From: Blastomonas natatoria
Lineage (GTDB): Bacteria > Pseudomonadota > Alphaproteobacteria > Sphingomonadales > Sphingomonadaceae
Assembly (NCBI RefSeq): GCF_003201955.1
Contig: NZ_QJJM01000001.1
Location: 434,001 to 498,000 of the forward strand
Reading direction: 5' to 3'
Length of the DNA stretch: 64,000 nt
The notes under the pieces were generated by a model that saw only the letters and a list, made by a program, of their open reading frames with translations, searched no databases and had not been told where the DNA came from. Shown here piece after piece: positions 1 through 7,424 of the stretch. Within the stretch, counting starts at the first letter, position 1; every line of letters begins with the position of its first letter. The translations under genes and the position numbers were made by a program.

Positions 1-797
1 AGCTGACCGGTGTGCGCCGCAAGCCGGCACTCGGCCGAGCCAGGATCACGGGAGATCCCGAGCCGATTTCGGGCGTCCCCAGCAACTGGCGCCTCGATGT
101 GAAGGTGGTGGCGGACAACCAGATCTACGTTTCGGGCATGGGGCTCGATTCCGAATGGTCGGCAGATATCCGTGTCACCGGAACCACAGGCAATCCGCGC
201 GTCACCGGCGGCATCAACCTGGTGCGGGGAACGCTGGGCTTTGCCGGTCGCTCGTTTGATCTGGAAGAAGGGCGTCTGCGCTTCAACGGTGGCAGTGCGA
301 CCAACCCCGAAATCAACCTTCGCGCGAGTGGCGAGGCGGGGGATGTCCTCGTCAATATTGCCGTATCGGGCACCGGCGAGAACCCGGACATTGCCTTCTC
401 TTCGACACCCTCACTGCCTCAGGACGAGGTGATGGCGCGGATCCTGTTCGGCAATTCCATCGGCGAACTGACGCCGATCCAGGCAGTGCAGCTGGCTGCG
501 TCACTGAACAGCCTGCGCGGAGGCAGCGGCGGCCTCAACCCGTTGGGTGTGCTGCAATCGGCTTCCGGCGTGGATCGGCTGCGCATCCTGGGCGCTGACG
601 AGGATACGGGACGCGGTACGTCGCTTGCCGTGGGTCAGTATATCTCCAACGATGTCTATGTCGAAATCATCACCGACACCCGCGGCTTCACCGCAACCCA
701 GATCGAGATCAGCCTGAGCAAGGCGCTCTCCGTTCTGAGCCAGGTGGGCAGTTTCGGCGGATCAAACGTCAACGTGCAATACCGAAAGGATTACTGA
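1..797 (+). CDS. tamB: TamB (translocation/assembly module, DUF490), 3' part
   Basis: This is the C-terminal part of a TamB-family protein; the reading frame is open to the left edge, so the start lies outside the window. The visible 265 or so residues are rich in alternating beta strands with Gly/Asn turns (for example GTLGFAGRSFDLEEGRLRF), followed by the typical C-terminal stretch with LPQDEVMARILFG and GRGTSLAVGQYISNDVYVEI. In the family, TamB spans the periplasm as a long beta-groove and works with the outer-membrane protein TamA in outer-membrane biogenesis or lipid transport. tamA would be expected upstream. The stop codon overlaps the start of the following lipoprotein gene by one base (TGATG), indicating one operon. 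Confidence 0.9.
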   Translation, partial: LTGVRRKPALGRARITGDPEPISGVPSNWRLDVKVVADNQIYVSGMGLDSEWSADIRVTGTTGNPRVTGGINLVRGTLGFAGRSFDLEEGRLRFNGGSATNPEINLRASGEAGDVLVNIAVSGTGENPDIAFSSTPSLPQDEVMARILFGNSIGELTPIQAVQLAASLNSLRGGSGGLNPLGVLQSASGVDRLRILGADEDTGRGTSLAVGQYISNDVYVEIITDTRGFTATQIEISLSKALSVLSQVGSFGGSNVNVQYRKDY

Positions 798-1036
798 TGC
801 GCGTCTGCCCTGCATTTGCCGTTCTTGCGGCGCTGGCGCTGCTCCCCGCCTGCCAGTCAGAGCCGGGCTTTGATGAGAAGTTCGAACAGCAATCGCGCGA
901 GCTTTCAGCCAGGGCGCAGAAGATCGAAACGGAAACCAGAGCTCAGCTGGATGCGGCGCGAGAGGCCGAGCAGGCTGCAGCCGAGTTCCGCCGCCCATCG
1001 CATCCTGAAGCTGCACCTCAGGCGGCCGAGAGATGA
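797..1036 (+). CDS. small putative lipoprotein
   Basis: A 79-residue protein with a hydrophobic N-terminus ending in the lipobox LLPAC (Cys about residue 19), so it is probably a lipid-anchored envelope protein. The mature part is highly charged and helical (many Glu, Gln, Ala, Arg), likely a short coiled coil, with a Pro-rich tail. It overlaps tamB by 1 bp upstream and the YihY gene by 4 bp (ATGA) downstream, so it is translated in the same operon. I do not recognise a family. The position suggests an envelope-assembly accessory role, which is inference only. Confidence 0.75.
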   Translation: MRVCPAFAVLAALALLPACQSEPGFDEKFEQQSRELSARAQKIETETRAQLDAAREAEQAAAEFRRPSHPEAAPQAAER

Positions 1037-2106
1037 TGACGCCGACAGTCCCATCTCCCCTCCAGCATCCAGACGATGCGGATATCGATGCGCTGGCAAG
1101 CAAGGTTCCGGGAGCGATGGCGCTCTCTCCGCTGGACATGCCCCGGAGCGCGTGGTGGGCCATTTTCAAGCGCGTTTACATCATGAACGAGGTCCACAAC
1201 CTTGCACTGCTGGCGGCTGGCGTGGCATTTTTTGCCTTTCTGGCCTTCGTCCCGCTGATCGCGGTGGTGGTGCTGCTCTATGGCCTGATTGCCGATCCCG
1301 CCAGCGTAGCCAGCAGCCTTGACCTGCTGGTCGATGTCGTGCCGCCCGAAGTGCTTGTCATCCTGCGCGAGCAGCTGCTGCAGATCGTGACCACCAGTGG
1401 TGCGCAGCAGGGGTTGGGGCTGGTTCTCGCGCTGCTTTTCTCGACCTATGGCGCCATGCGGGCGGCAAGCGCGATCATGCGGGCGCTGAACATCATCTAC
1501 GAAGAGCACGAGACCCGCAGTTTCTTGCGCACGACATGGGTCGCGGTTCTGATCACGCTGGGCATGGCAGGGGTGGCGGTCGTCGGACTTATCGCGATTT
1601 CGCTGTTCGGCTATGTCCGCAATTTCCTCTCACCCCTTCTGGGAATCGGCGCGCTGCTGCTGATCCAGACCATGACCTGGGCGCTGGCGGCACTGCTCGT
1701 CAGCGCGACCTTCGCAATCTTCTTCCGCTACGCGCCCGACCGGCGGGCCGCCAAATGGCGCTGGCTGTCGCTGGGTTCGATCGCATCCACCATCCTGTGG
1801 CTGGCGATCACGCTGGGCTTCGGCTTCTATGCGGCCAATCTCAGCGACTATAACGCGACGTACGGTTCGCTGGCGACCATCGTCATCTTCCTGATGTGGC
1901 TGTTCCTGTCTGCCTATGCGGTGCTGATCGGTGCGGAGATCAATGCCGAAACCGAGCGACAGACCTTTCGCGATTCCACCATCGGCGCCGATCGCCCATT
2001 GGGCCAGCGAGGTGCCGTGCTGGCAGATTCCGTCGTGCTCGATGATGCCGAGCGAGCCATTCTGGAAAAACAGAAGCGCCGCGAGGCAAGCCGATCGCCG
2101 AAATGA
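1033..2106 (+). CDS. YihY/virulence factor BrkB family membrane protein
   Basis: A 357-residue inner-membrane protein with about six hydrophobic segments. The N-terminal part carries the family-typical stretch around ALLAAGVAFFAFLAFVPLI, and the later SDYNATYGSLATIVIFLMWL segment is characteristic of YihY/BrkB (formerly called RNase BN). The molecular function of the family is not firmly established; envelope or lipid transport roles have been proposed. The cytoplasmic N-terminus and C-terminus are hydrophilic. It starts with an ATGA overlap on the lipoprotein gene and ends convergent with the DUF1826 gene. Co-occurrence with tamB is consistent with an outer-membrane lipid theme. Confidence 0.9.
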   Translation: MMTPTVPSPLQHPDDADIDALASKVPGAMALSPLDMPRSAWWAIFKRVYIMNEVHNLALLAAGVAFFAFLAFVPLIAVVVLLYGLIADPASVASSLDLLVDVVPPEVLVILREQLLQIVTTSGAQQGLGLVLALLFSTYGAMRAASAIMRALNIIYEEHETRSFLRTTWVAVLITLGMAGVAVVGLIAISLFGYVRNFLSPLLGIGALLLIQTMTWALAALLVSATFAIFFRYAPDRRAAKWRWLSLGSIASTILWLAITLGFGFYAANLSDYNATYGSLATIVIFLMWLFLSAYAVLIGAEINAETERQTFRDSTIGADRPLGQRGAVLADSVVLDDAERAILEKQKRREASRSPK

Positions 2107-2137
2107 GATGGCAAGCTCCGAGGCGTCTGCCGGCAAC

Positions 2138-2710
2138 CTATTCGGCTGGGTGACGCGCCGGCGTGTCGATCACGAGAACCAGTCTGCGCTCGCCAGTATC
2201 TTCGATGGGCGGCGAGCGATGCAGGCAGGCGCTGTGCCCCGGTCCGAATTCGCGTCCCTTGAACAAGGCGACGGCGCCTGCCGGGATTCGTTGCAGCGGG
2301 CCATCGGGATCGTCACCCAGCGTATAGTCGGTTCCGGGCCCGGCAAGGGTGCAGATCAACCTCAGATCGGTATAGTCGGCGTGCACCTTCCGGCAGGCGT
2401 TGCCCGTGACGCCTTCGAGACGCACGCGAACCGTGCCGCAGTGCATCAGCGCCGCAAACCGACCTGCCAGCTCGGCGATGGCATTGGCCAGGCTGGCGGG
2501 GAGGGGAGGCAGGCCTGCGACGACAGCGTCCGGTGACCCTGATGTCCGATAGCCGAAAGGGGCGATATCGAGCAGTTGCCCGATATCGCCCCGCGGCAGC
2601 AGCACCGCATCTTCTTCAACCACGATCCGGGTTCGGGGATCGCGGATCGCCTCCCAGCGCGAATGGGCCTTTGCGCGCGGTTCGAGAAGGGTCTGTACTG
2701 CCATGATCAC
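2138..2710 (-). CDS. DUF1826 domain protein
   Basis: A 190-residue soluble protein matching the DUF1826 family: conserved stretches include [42 protein letters not shown] and the C-terminal [10 protein letters not shown]. The Cys and His residues in CRKVHADY and [10 protein letters not shown] could bind metal or haem, but the family's biochemical role is unknown to me. It probably starts at a GTG that overlaps the CobW stop codon by 4 bp (GTGA); an in-frame ATG two codons later is the alternative. Coupling to a CobW/ZigA GTPase under a Zur-like box points to a role in zinc limitation. Confidence 0.85.
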   Translation of the reverse strand: MIMAVQTLLEPRAKAHSRWEAIRDPRTRIVVEEDAVLLPRGDIGQLLDIAPFGYRTSGSPDAVVAGLPPLPASLANAIAELAGRFAALMHCGTVRVRLEGVTGNACRKVHADYTDLRLICTLAGPGTDYTLGDDPDGPLQRIPAGAVALFKGREFGPGHSACLHRSPPIEDTGERRLVLVIDTPARHPAE

Positions 2711-3948
2711 GCACTCTCCAGGATGCGGGCATTTTCACCCCATTGCGGAAACGGATCGGCCAGTTGCCGCCAGGCCTGCGGGGTGTAACCATCGGCTTCA
2801 ACCAGGCAGCGATCGAGCTCGGCCCGCAGTCGCGCCTCGTCCATGCCGATGCCGATGAAAACGAGCTCCTGCCGTCGGTCACCCCAGGTCAGATCCCAGT
2901 TGTGGGCGACGAAGTCCTCGAACTGATTGTCATTCGGCCACTGGTTCTTGGGGACGGAGGCCCACCAGCGCCCCATGCGCGCAGTCATCGTCTGCGATCC
3001 GGCCACAGCCAGTTCGCCGACCCACGCCGGACGCGTCGCCAGCCAGAAGAAGCCCTTTGCGCGGACGACGCCCTCCAGGCCATTGCCTGTCAGAAAGTCG
3101 TAAAAGGCCTGAGGGGTGAAGGGGCGGCGGGCCCGGTACACGAAGCTCTCGATGCCATATTCCTCGCTTTCGGGGCGATGGCTGGCATAGCCGTAGAGTT
3201 CCTTCGCCCAGAGCGGATGTTCGGCTGCCCGGTCATCATCGAACAGGCCGGTGCCGAGGATCTGGTCGAGCGCGACCTGCGACCGATCCGCCGGGATGAT
3301 CCGTGCATCGGCGTTGAGCGACGCGCACAATTTGGTCACGAGTGCCAGGTGGTCCGGACTGACATCACCGGCCTTGTTGATGATGATGACATCGGCAAAT
3401 TCGATCTGCTCGACCAGCAGGCCGACCAGACTGCGCGTGTCATCGTCGCCCAGCGATTCGCCGCGATCGGCAAGGAACTCGTGGCTGGCATAGTCCTTGA
3501 GCAGATTGACGGCGTCGACCAGGGTTACCATCGTGTCGAGCGTGGCCACATCACCCAGACAGGCTCCCGCTTCGTCCCGGAAGCTGAAGGTTGCCGCGAC
3601 CGGGAGAGGCTCGGAAATTCCGGTGCTTTCAATCACCAGATAGTCGAAGCGTCCGGCTTCGGCGAGGGCGCGCACCTCCTTCAGCAGATCGTCGCGCAAC
3701 GTGCAGCAGATGCAGCCATTGGTCATTTCCACCAGTTCTTCGTTGGCACGGGCAAGCGCTGCCTCGCCGCCGAGCACCAGCGCAGCATCGATGTTCACTT
3801 CCGACATGTCGTTGACGATGACGGCCACGCGCAGGCGCTCGACATTGGCGAGGATATGGTTGAGCAGCGTGGTCTTGCCGGCGCCCAGAAAGCCCGACAG
3901 AACCGTGACGGGCAGTTTATGCGGCTGGGCAGTTGCAGAAGTCGGCAT
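2707..3948 (-). CDS. zigA: CobW/COG0523 family GTPase, ZigA-like zinc chaperone
   Basis: A G3E-family GTPase of about 413 residues. Visible motifs are the Walker A GFLGAGKT (residues 19-26), the metal-binding CICC within NGCICCTLR (residues 79-82), IESTGISEP after it, and NKAG of the guanine-specificity loop. COG0523 proteins with CxCC deliver zinc or other metals to client enzymes, often under Zur control. I chose the ATG at 3948 because CAGGAG sits 9 bases before it; the ATG at 3957 directly abuts that site. The C-terminal CobW_C region contains [20 protein letters not shown]. It is co-transcribed with DUF1826 and divergent from the merC-like gene across a Zur-like palindrome. The zigA name is by analogy. 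Confidence 0.88.
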   Translation of the reverse strand: MPTSATAQPHKLPVTVLSGFLGAGKTTLLNHILANVERLRVAVIVNDMSEVNIDAALVLGGEAALARANEELVEMTNGCICCTLRDDLLKEVRALAEAGRFDYLVIESTGISEPLPVAATFSFRDEAGACLGDVATLDTMVTLVDAVNLLKDYASHEFLADRGESLGDDDTRSLVGLLVEQIEFADVIIINKAGDVSPDHLALVTKLCASLNADARIIPADRSQVALDQILGTGLFDDDRAAEHPLWAKELYGYASHRPESEEYGIESFVYRARRPFTPQAFYDFLTGNGLEGVVRAKGFFWLATRPAWVGELAVAGSQTMTARMGRWWASVPKNQWPNDNQFEDFVAHNWDLTWGDRRQELVFIGIGMDEARLRAELDRCLVEADGYTPQAWRQLADPFPQWGENARILESA

Positions 3949-3973
3949 GAAGTGCATCTCCTGGACTTGATAT

Positions 3974-3991
3974 GTAATGTTATATCATTAT
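3974..3991. promoter_or_regulatory. Zur-like operator between zigA and merC-like genes
   Basis: The sequence TAATGTTATATCATTA (3975-3990) is an inverted repeat matching its own reverse complement at 14 of 16 positions. The core ATGTTATATCAT differs at one position from the ATGTTATAACAT core typical of Zur sites. It sits in the divergent promoter between the CobW gene (-) and the MerC-like gene (+). No zur gene is in the window, so the regulator is inferred from motif and gene content. Confidence 0.7.
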
Positions 3992-4029
3992 AGTTTGAGG
4001 GCGAACTGCACAAGTGGAGAAATGTGCCA

Positions 4030-4446
4030 ATGCCCGATGACAGTCGAGACGCTGAGGACAGCGCCGGGAAGACAACCGATATTGCCGAAGGCCTCGCCAT
4101 CGCAGCGTCGCTGCTGTGCCTTGCGCACTGTCTGATCCTGCCGGTGCTGCTCGCCTCGTCCCCGGCGGTCAGCCGCGCTCTGGATCTGCCGTTCGATCTG
4201 CATCTGTGGATCGTCCTGATCGCCGGTCCGGTCAGCCTGTGGCTGCTGGTTTCAGCCGCGCGGCAGCAGCGGATCTTCGTGATGGCCGCTGGACTGGCCG
4301 GTTTGGGCATGCTGGTGCTGGCCCTTGTTCTGCCGGTGACCGAGACGGGCGAGATTGCGATCAGCAGCATGGGCAGCGTGTCGCTGGCTTTTGCGCACGT
4401 GAGCAACTGGCTCACCCGGCACCCGAGGGCTTATCTTGACGCCTAG
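4030..4446 (+). CDS. MerC-domain membrane protein
   Basis: A protein of about 138 residues with four predicted membrane segments and the MerC-type motif LLCLAHCLILPVLL in the first one; the Cys and His could coordinate a soft or transition metal. MerC proteins of mercury operons are uptake transporters, but chromosomal relatives beside CobW and Zur genes are linked to zinc limitation rather than mercury. I prefer ATG 4030 because GGAG at 4016-4019 is 10 bases before it; a GTG at 4024 is too close. It is divergent from zigA across the Zur-like box, and no merR, merA or merT is nearby. Confidence 0.82.
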   Translation: MPDDSRDAEDSAGKTTDIAEGLAIAASLLCLAHCLILPVLLASSPAVSRALDLPFDLHLWIVLIAGPVSLWLLVSAARQQRIFVMAAGLAGLGMLVLALVLPVTETGEIAISSMGSVSLAFAHVSNWLTRHPRAYLDA

Positions 4447-4504
4447 ACAGCTTCGCAACGGGATGCCGCATCTGCGAACAAAGGCTTTGCCAATCGGCAG
4501 GGTT

Positions 4505-4516
4505 ATGTTGTAACGT
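4505..4516. promoter_or_regulatory. second Zur-like site upstream of the secreted protein/ABC operon
   Basis: ATGTTGTAACGT matches the Zur-type core ATGTTATAACAT at 10 of 12 positions and contains the symmetric GTT..AAC pair. It lies 29 bases before the ATG at 4545, a suitable operator position for the ABC-transporter operon. It is weaker than the 3974 site and is supported mainly by its location and the shared theme of the genes. Confidence 0.5.
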
Positions 4517-4544
4517 TGCTCTGTCAGCGGGAAAGGGTTCGTTC

Positions 4545-4883
4545 ATGCGCAATAAGGCAACTGCGATCATCGGTCTGATGGGCTTTGTGGCGACGAGTCA
4601 GGCGGCTAGTGCGTGCGATCTGGAAGGCTTTGGCTACACCCGGATCAATCCCTTTGCTCATCACGCTGCCTGGAACGTACCCAGCGACAAACCGACGCAG
4701 CAGAATGACTCCTCAGATCAGCGCGCAGCAGCGAATACCGCCGATACGCGATCTGCCTCGTCCACTCAGGCGCAGGCCAGTGCTACCGATGCGCGGGCAG
4801 ACATCGCACGCGCAACGTTCACACCGGTATCTGCGGAATCGGCTGCCAATCAGTCGCAGCGCTTTACGGCCACAAAGGATTGA
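4545..4883 (+). CDS. small secreted protein of unknown function, first gene of the ABC operon
   Basis: A 112-residue protein with a signal peptide (MRNKATAIIGLMGFVATSQA, cleavage near SAA/SACD). The mature part has one Cys (ACDLEG), two adjacent His (FAHHAAW), and then a low-complexity tail rich in Ser, Thr, Ala, Gln and Asp. I recognise no family. It lies 16 bp upstream of the ABC ATPase and downstream of a Zur-like site. In Pseudomonas the comparable PA4063-PA4066 operon also begins with a periplasmic protein, so a periplasmic metal-binding accessory is a reasonable guess. Confidence 0.65.
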   Translation: MRNKATAIIGLMGFVATSQAASACDLEGFGYTRINPFAHHAAWNVPSDKPTQQNDSSDQRAAANTADTRSASSTQAQASATDARADIARATFTPVSAESAANQSQRFTATKD

Positions 4884-4899
4884 TCGCCGCGCTGCCGTC

Positions 4900-5556
4900 A
4901 TGAGCCTGATGATCCGCAATCTCGCCTTCCGCTATGGAGGGCGCGACATCCTCGATGATTTCAGTTTCGATATGGCAGCGGGCGAACAGAGCCTGCTGAT
5001 CGGTGCATCGGGTAGCGGAAAGTCGACCCTGGTCAATCTGATCTGCGGGCTTCTGACCCCCGAGGCAGGTACTATCGCGATCGGCGGCGAACCGATGACC
5101 GGTATCAGCGCCAGCCAGCGAGACGACCTGCGCCGTCGCCGCATCGGACTGGTCTTCCAGACGCTCAAGCTTGTCTCTGCGCTCGATCTGACGGCAAATC
5201 TCAAGCTGGCTCAGCGGCTGAGTGGGCATGGCACCGAAGCCGAGCGGATACCGATGCTGATAGAGCGTCTGGGTCTGGGCCATCGGGCTCATGCACGCCC
5301 GCGCGAACTCAGCCAGGGTGAGGCGCAGCGTGCCGCCATCGCCCGTGCGCTGATCGGGCGGCCCGATCTGATCATCGCCGATGAACCGACCTCCGCGCTC
5401 GACCATGACAACATGCACAAGGTCGCCTCTCTGCTGCGCGAATGCGCGGGCGAGGCAGGCGCGAGCCTGCTGATCGTGACTCACGATGAACGGCTGCGCG
5501 ATCACGTCACTTCGGTCCGCGAAATCGGGCCGGTATCGACGAGAATTGCTGCATGA
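4900..5556 (+). CDS. ABC transporter ATP-binding protein (MacB/LolD type)
   Basis: A 218-residue ATPase. Walker A is GASGSGKST (residues 35-43), the Q-loop lies in LVFQTLKLV, the signature is LSQGEAQR (a Q-containing variant of LSGGQ), Walker B is LIIADEPTSALD and the H-loop is IVTHD. This is the MacB/LolD/FtsE group, which energises mechanotransmission permeases rather than classic importers. The frame is open farther upstream, but ATG 4900 begins the normal domain (SLMIRNLAFRYGG). It overlaps the permease start by 4 bp (ATGA), so the two form one transporter. The operon context suggests zinc-responsive expression. Confidence 0.9.
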   Translation: MSLMIRNLAFRYGGRDILDDFSFDMAAGEQSLLIGASGSGKSTLVNLICGLLTPEAGTIAIGGEPMTGISASQRDDLRRRRIGLVFQTLKLVSALDLTANLKLAQRLSGHGTEAERIPMLIERLGLGHRAHARPRELSQGEAQRAAIARALIGRPDLIIADEPTSALDHDNMHKVASLLRECAGEAGASLLIVTHDERLRDHVTSVREIGPVSTRIAA

Positions 5557-6845
5557 TCGGTCTTGCGCTTGCCTATATGCGCGATCGGCCCCTGATGGTC
5601 GCGCTCAATGCTCTGCTGCTGGCGATTGCGGTGGCGACCCTGGTCCTTCTGCTGCAATTTGCCCAGCAGGCGGGCGAGCGGTTCGAACGAGACGCGCGCG
5701 GCATTGATCTGGTGGTCGGTGCCAAGGGGTCGCCTCTGCAACTGGTCCTGTCGAGCGTCTATCACATCGACGTCCCGACCGGGAATATCCCCCTGGGTGA
5801 ACTCGATCGCCTGCGGAGTGATCCCGGCGTCGCACGTGTGGTCCCATTGGCTCTTGGCGATAATTTCGAGGGCTTTCGCATCGTCGGTAGCGATGATCAG
5901 CTGCTCGGCTTCTACAATGCGAAAGTGGCGCAAGGGCGTACCTTTTCGCGGCCGCTGGAAGTGGTGCTCGGCGCCGAGGTCGCACGGCGTACCGGCGCGG
6001 GGCTCGGACAGCAATTCATCGGGAGTCATGGGCTTGAGACTGCCGAAGAGGATGGGCAGGGGCATGATCATGCACCGTTCACGACGGTCGGTATCCTTGC
6101 CCCCAGCGGCACGGTACTGGACCGGCTGATCCTGACTTCGGTGGAATCGGTGTGGGATGTCCATGGCATAGAGCATGAGCATCACGAGAGTGTAGCACAG
6201 CACGGCGACGGCGACGAAGCCGGGCATGAACATGAACACGACCACGATGAGGCCGATCACGACGCACATGAGGGCGAAGCTGCGATTGCGGGCATGGACC
6301 CGGAAATCACCGCACTGCTTGTCCGCTATCGCAATGCCTCTGCAGCCCTGCGGTTGCCGACGCAGATCAATCGCCAGAGCGCTTTGCAGGCTGCGGCTCC
6401 TGCTGCCGAGTCCGCACGGCTGCTTGGTCTGTTCGGATCGGTTCTCGAAGGCGCGCGTCTTTTCGGCTGGCTGCTCGCCTTCTCGGCCGGGCTCAGCCTG
6501 TTTGTAGCCTTGTGGAGCGCGACACGGGCCCGCGAGGGGGATCTGGCGTTGCTGCGCGTCATGGGTGCGAGCCCCGGCACGGTGTTCGGGACGATCCTTG
6601 CCGAGGGCGTTCTGATTGCCGCGATCGGCGCGCTGGGAGGAATTGCGGCAGCGCATGGATTGATCGGACTGGCCACGCCTGCCTTCCCGACGCTCGACGA
6701 GCTCGGCTTTTCGGCACTGCGGTTTCTGCCCGGCGAGGGTGTCATCCTGCTCGCTGCGCTGTTGATCGGCCTGGTCGCCGCACTGATTCCGGCCGTTCGC
6801 ATCTTCAGGGTCGATCTGGCCGCCACTCTTGCCCGGTACAGTTGA
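5553..6845 (+). CDS. FtsX/MacB-like ABC permease with histidine-rich periplasmic loop
   Basis: A 430-residue permease: one N-terminal membrane helix (about residues 13-35), a large periplasmic domain, then three C-terminal helices with the FtsX-type stretch LALLRVMGASPGTVFGTILAEG. Late in the periplasmic domain (about residues 205-240) is a loop with about eleven histidines in 36 residues, interleaved with Asp and Glu (such as HEHEHDHDEADHDAH), a strong candidate for Zn binding. It resembles the permease of the Zur-regulated PA4063-PA4066 type system. Direction of transport is not shown by the sequence; MacB-like complexes usually drive envelope-side work rather than uptake through the inner membrane. 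Confidence 0.87.
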   Translation: MIGLALAYMRDRPLMVALNALLLAIAVATLVLLLQFAQQAGERFERDARGIDLVVGAKGSPLQLVLSSVYHIDVPTGNIPLGELDRLRSDPGVARVVPLALGDNFEGFRIVGSDDQLLGFYNAKVAQGRTFSRPLEVVLGAEVARRTGAGLGQQFIGSHGLETAEEDGQGHDHAPFTTVGILAPSGTVLDRLILTSVESVWDVHGIEHEHHESVAQHGDGDEAGHEHEHDHDEADHDAHEGEAAIAGMDPEITALLVRYRNASAALRLPTQINRQSALQAAAPAAESARLLGLFGSVLEGARLFGWLLAFSAGLSLFVALWSATRAREGDLALLRVMGASPGTVFGTILAEGVLIAAIGALGGIAAAHGLIGLATPAFPTLDELGFSALRFLPGEGVILLAALLIGLVAALIPAVRIFRVDLAATLARYS

Positions 6846-6855
6846 GGAAAATCCC

Positions 6856-7356
6856 ATGCGTCTGTCCCTTCTTGCCCTTGTCACGCTCAGCCTCGTTGCC
6901 TTGCCGCAGACCGCAGGTCACGCTGCCATGCAGCAGGGAAAGAAGGCGCCCGTCGAAGATGTGTGGAAGCCCGCCGCCACCCCCAAGGGCGGCGTATCCT
7001 GGGCGGTGCTGGAAGCCACCAAGGAGCAGACGCGCACCGGCAAGGATGGCTATCTCTATTCCAAGCCCCTGTTCACCCCGGCAGTCAAGGCGCTGGCAGG
7101 CAAGCGGATCAAGGTTGCGGGATGGATGAAGCCGCTGGAAACCGGCGGCCGCCAGAAGCATTTCGTGCTGCTGGCCTATCCTCCGGGTTGTCCCTTCCAC
7201 TTCCACGCGGTGCCGAACCAGTTCATCGAAATCTATGCCGACATCCCGTTCCCGACCAACGAGACCAAGATGATCGTGGTGAGCGGCGTGCTGGAACTGA
7301 CCGGTCAGGACGAAAGCGGCATCTTCTATCGCATGAAGGCTTCAAGCCCGGCGTGA
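6856..7356 (+). CDS. DUF3299 periplasmic protein
   Basis: A 166-residue secreted protein with a signal peptide (cleavage near GHAAM) and the DUF3299 signature: YPPGCPFHFHAVPNQFIEI, with a Cys and two His in close spacing, and FTPAVKALAGKRIKVAGWM before it. ATG 6856 is preceded by GAGGA at 6844-6848. It is the last gene of the ABC operon, 10 bp after the permease. DUF3299 proteins commonly accompany this MacB-like system. The CxFHFH arrangement suggests a metal-binding periplasmic partner, but no activity is established. Confidence 0.85.
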   Translation: MRLSLLALVTLSLVALPQTAGHAAMQQGKKAPVEDVWKPAATPKGGVSWAVLEATKEQTRTGKDGYLYSKPLFTPAVKALAGKRIKVAGWMKPLETGGRQKHFVLLAYPPGCPFHFHAVPNQFIEIYADIPFPTNETKMIVVSGVLELTGQDESGIFYRMKASSPA

Positions 7357-7424
7357 TGCAGGGCCTGGTGCACAGACCCTCGAACCTCAGAAGGGGATGA
7401 AATCCGGGGACGGTAGCCGCAGGA

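Noticed and set aside
4030-4446. Mercury-resistance determinant because of the MerC-like gene
   Set aside because: No merR, merA, merP or merT nearby, and the neighbours and operator point to zinc limitation.
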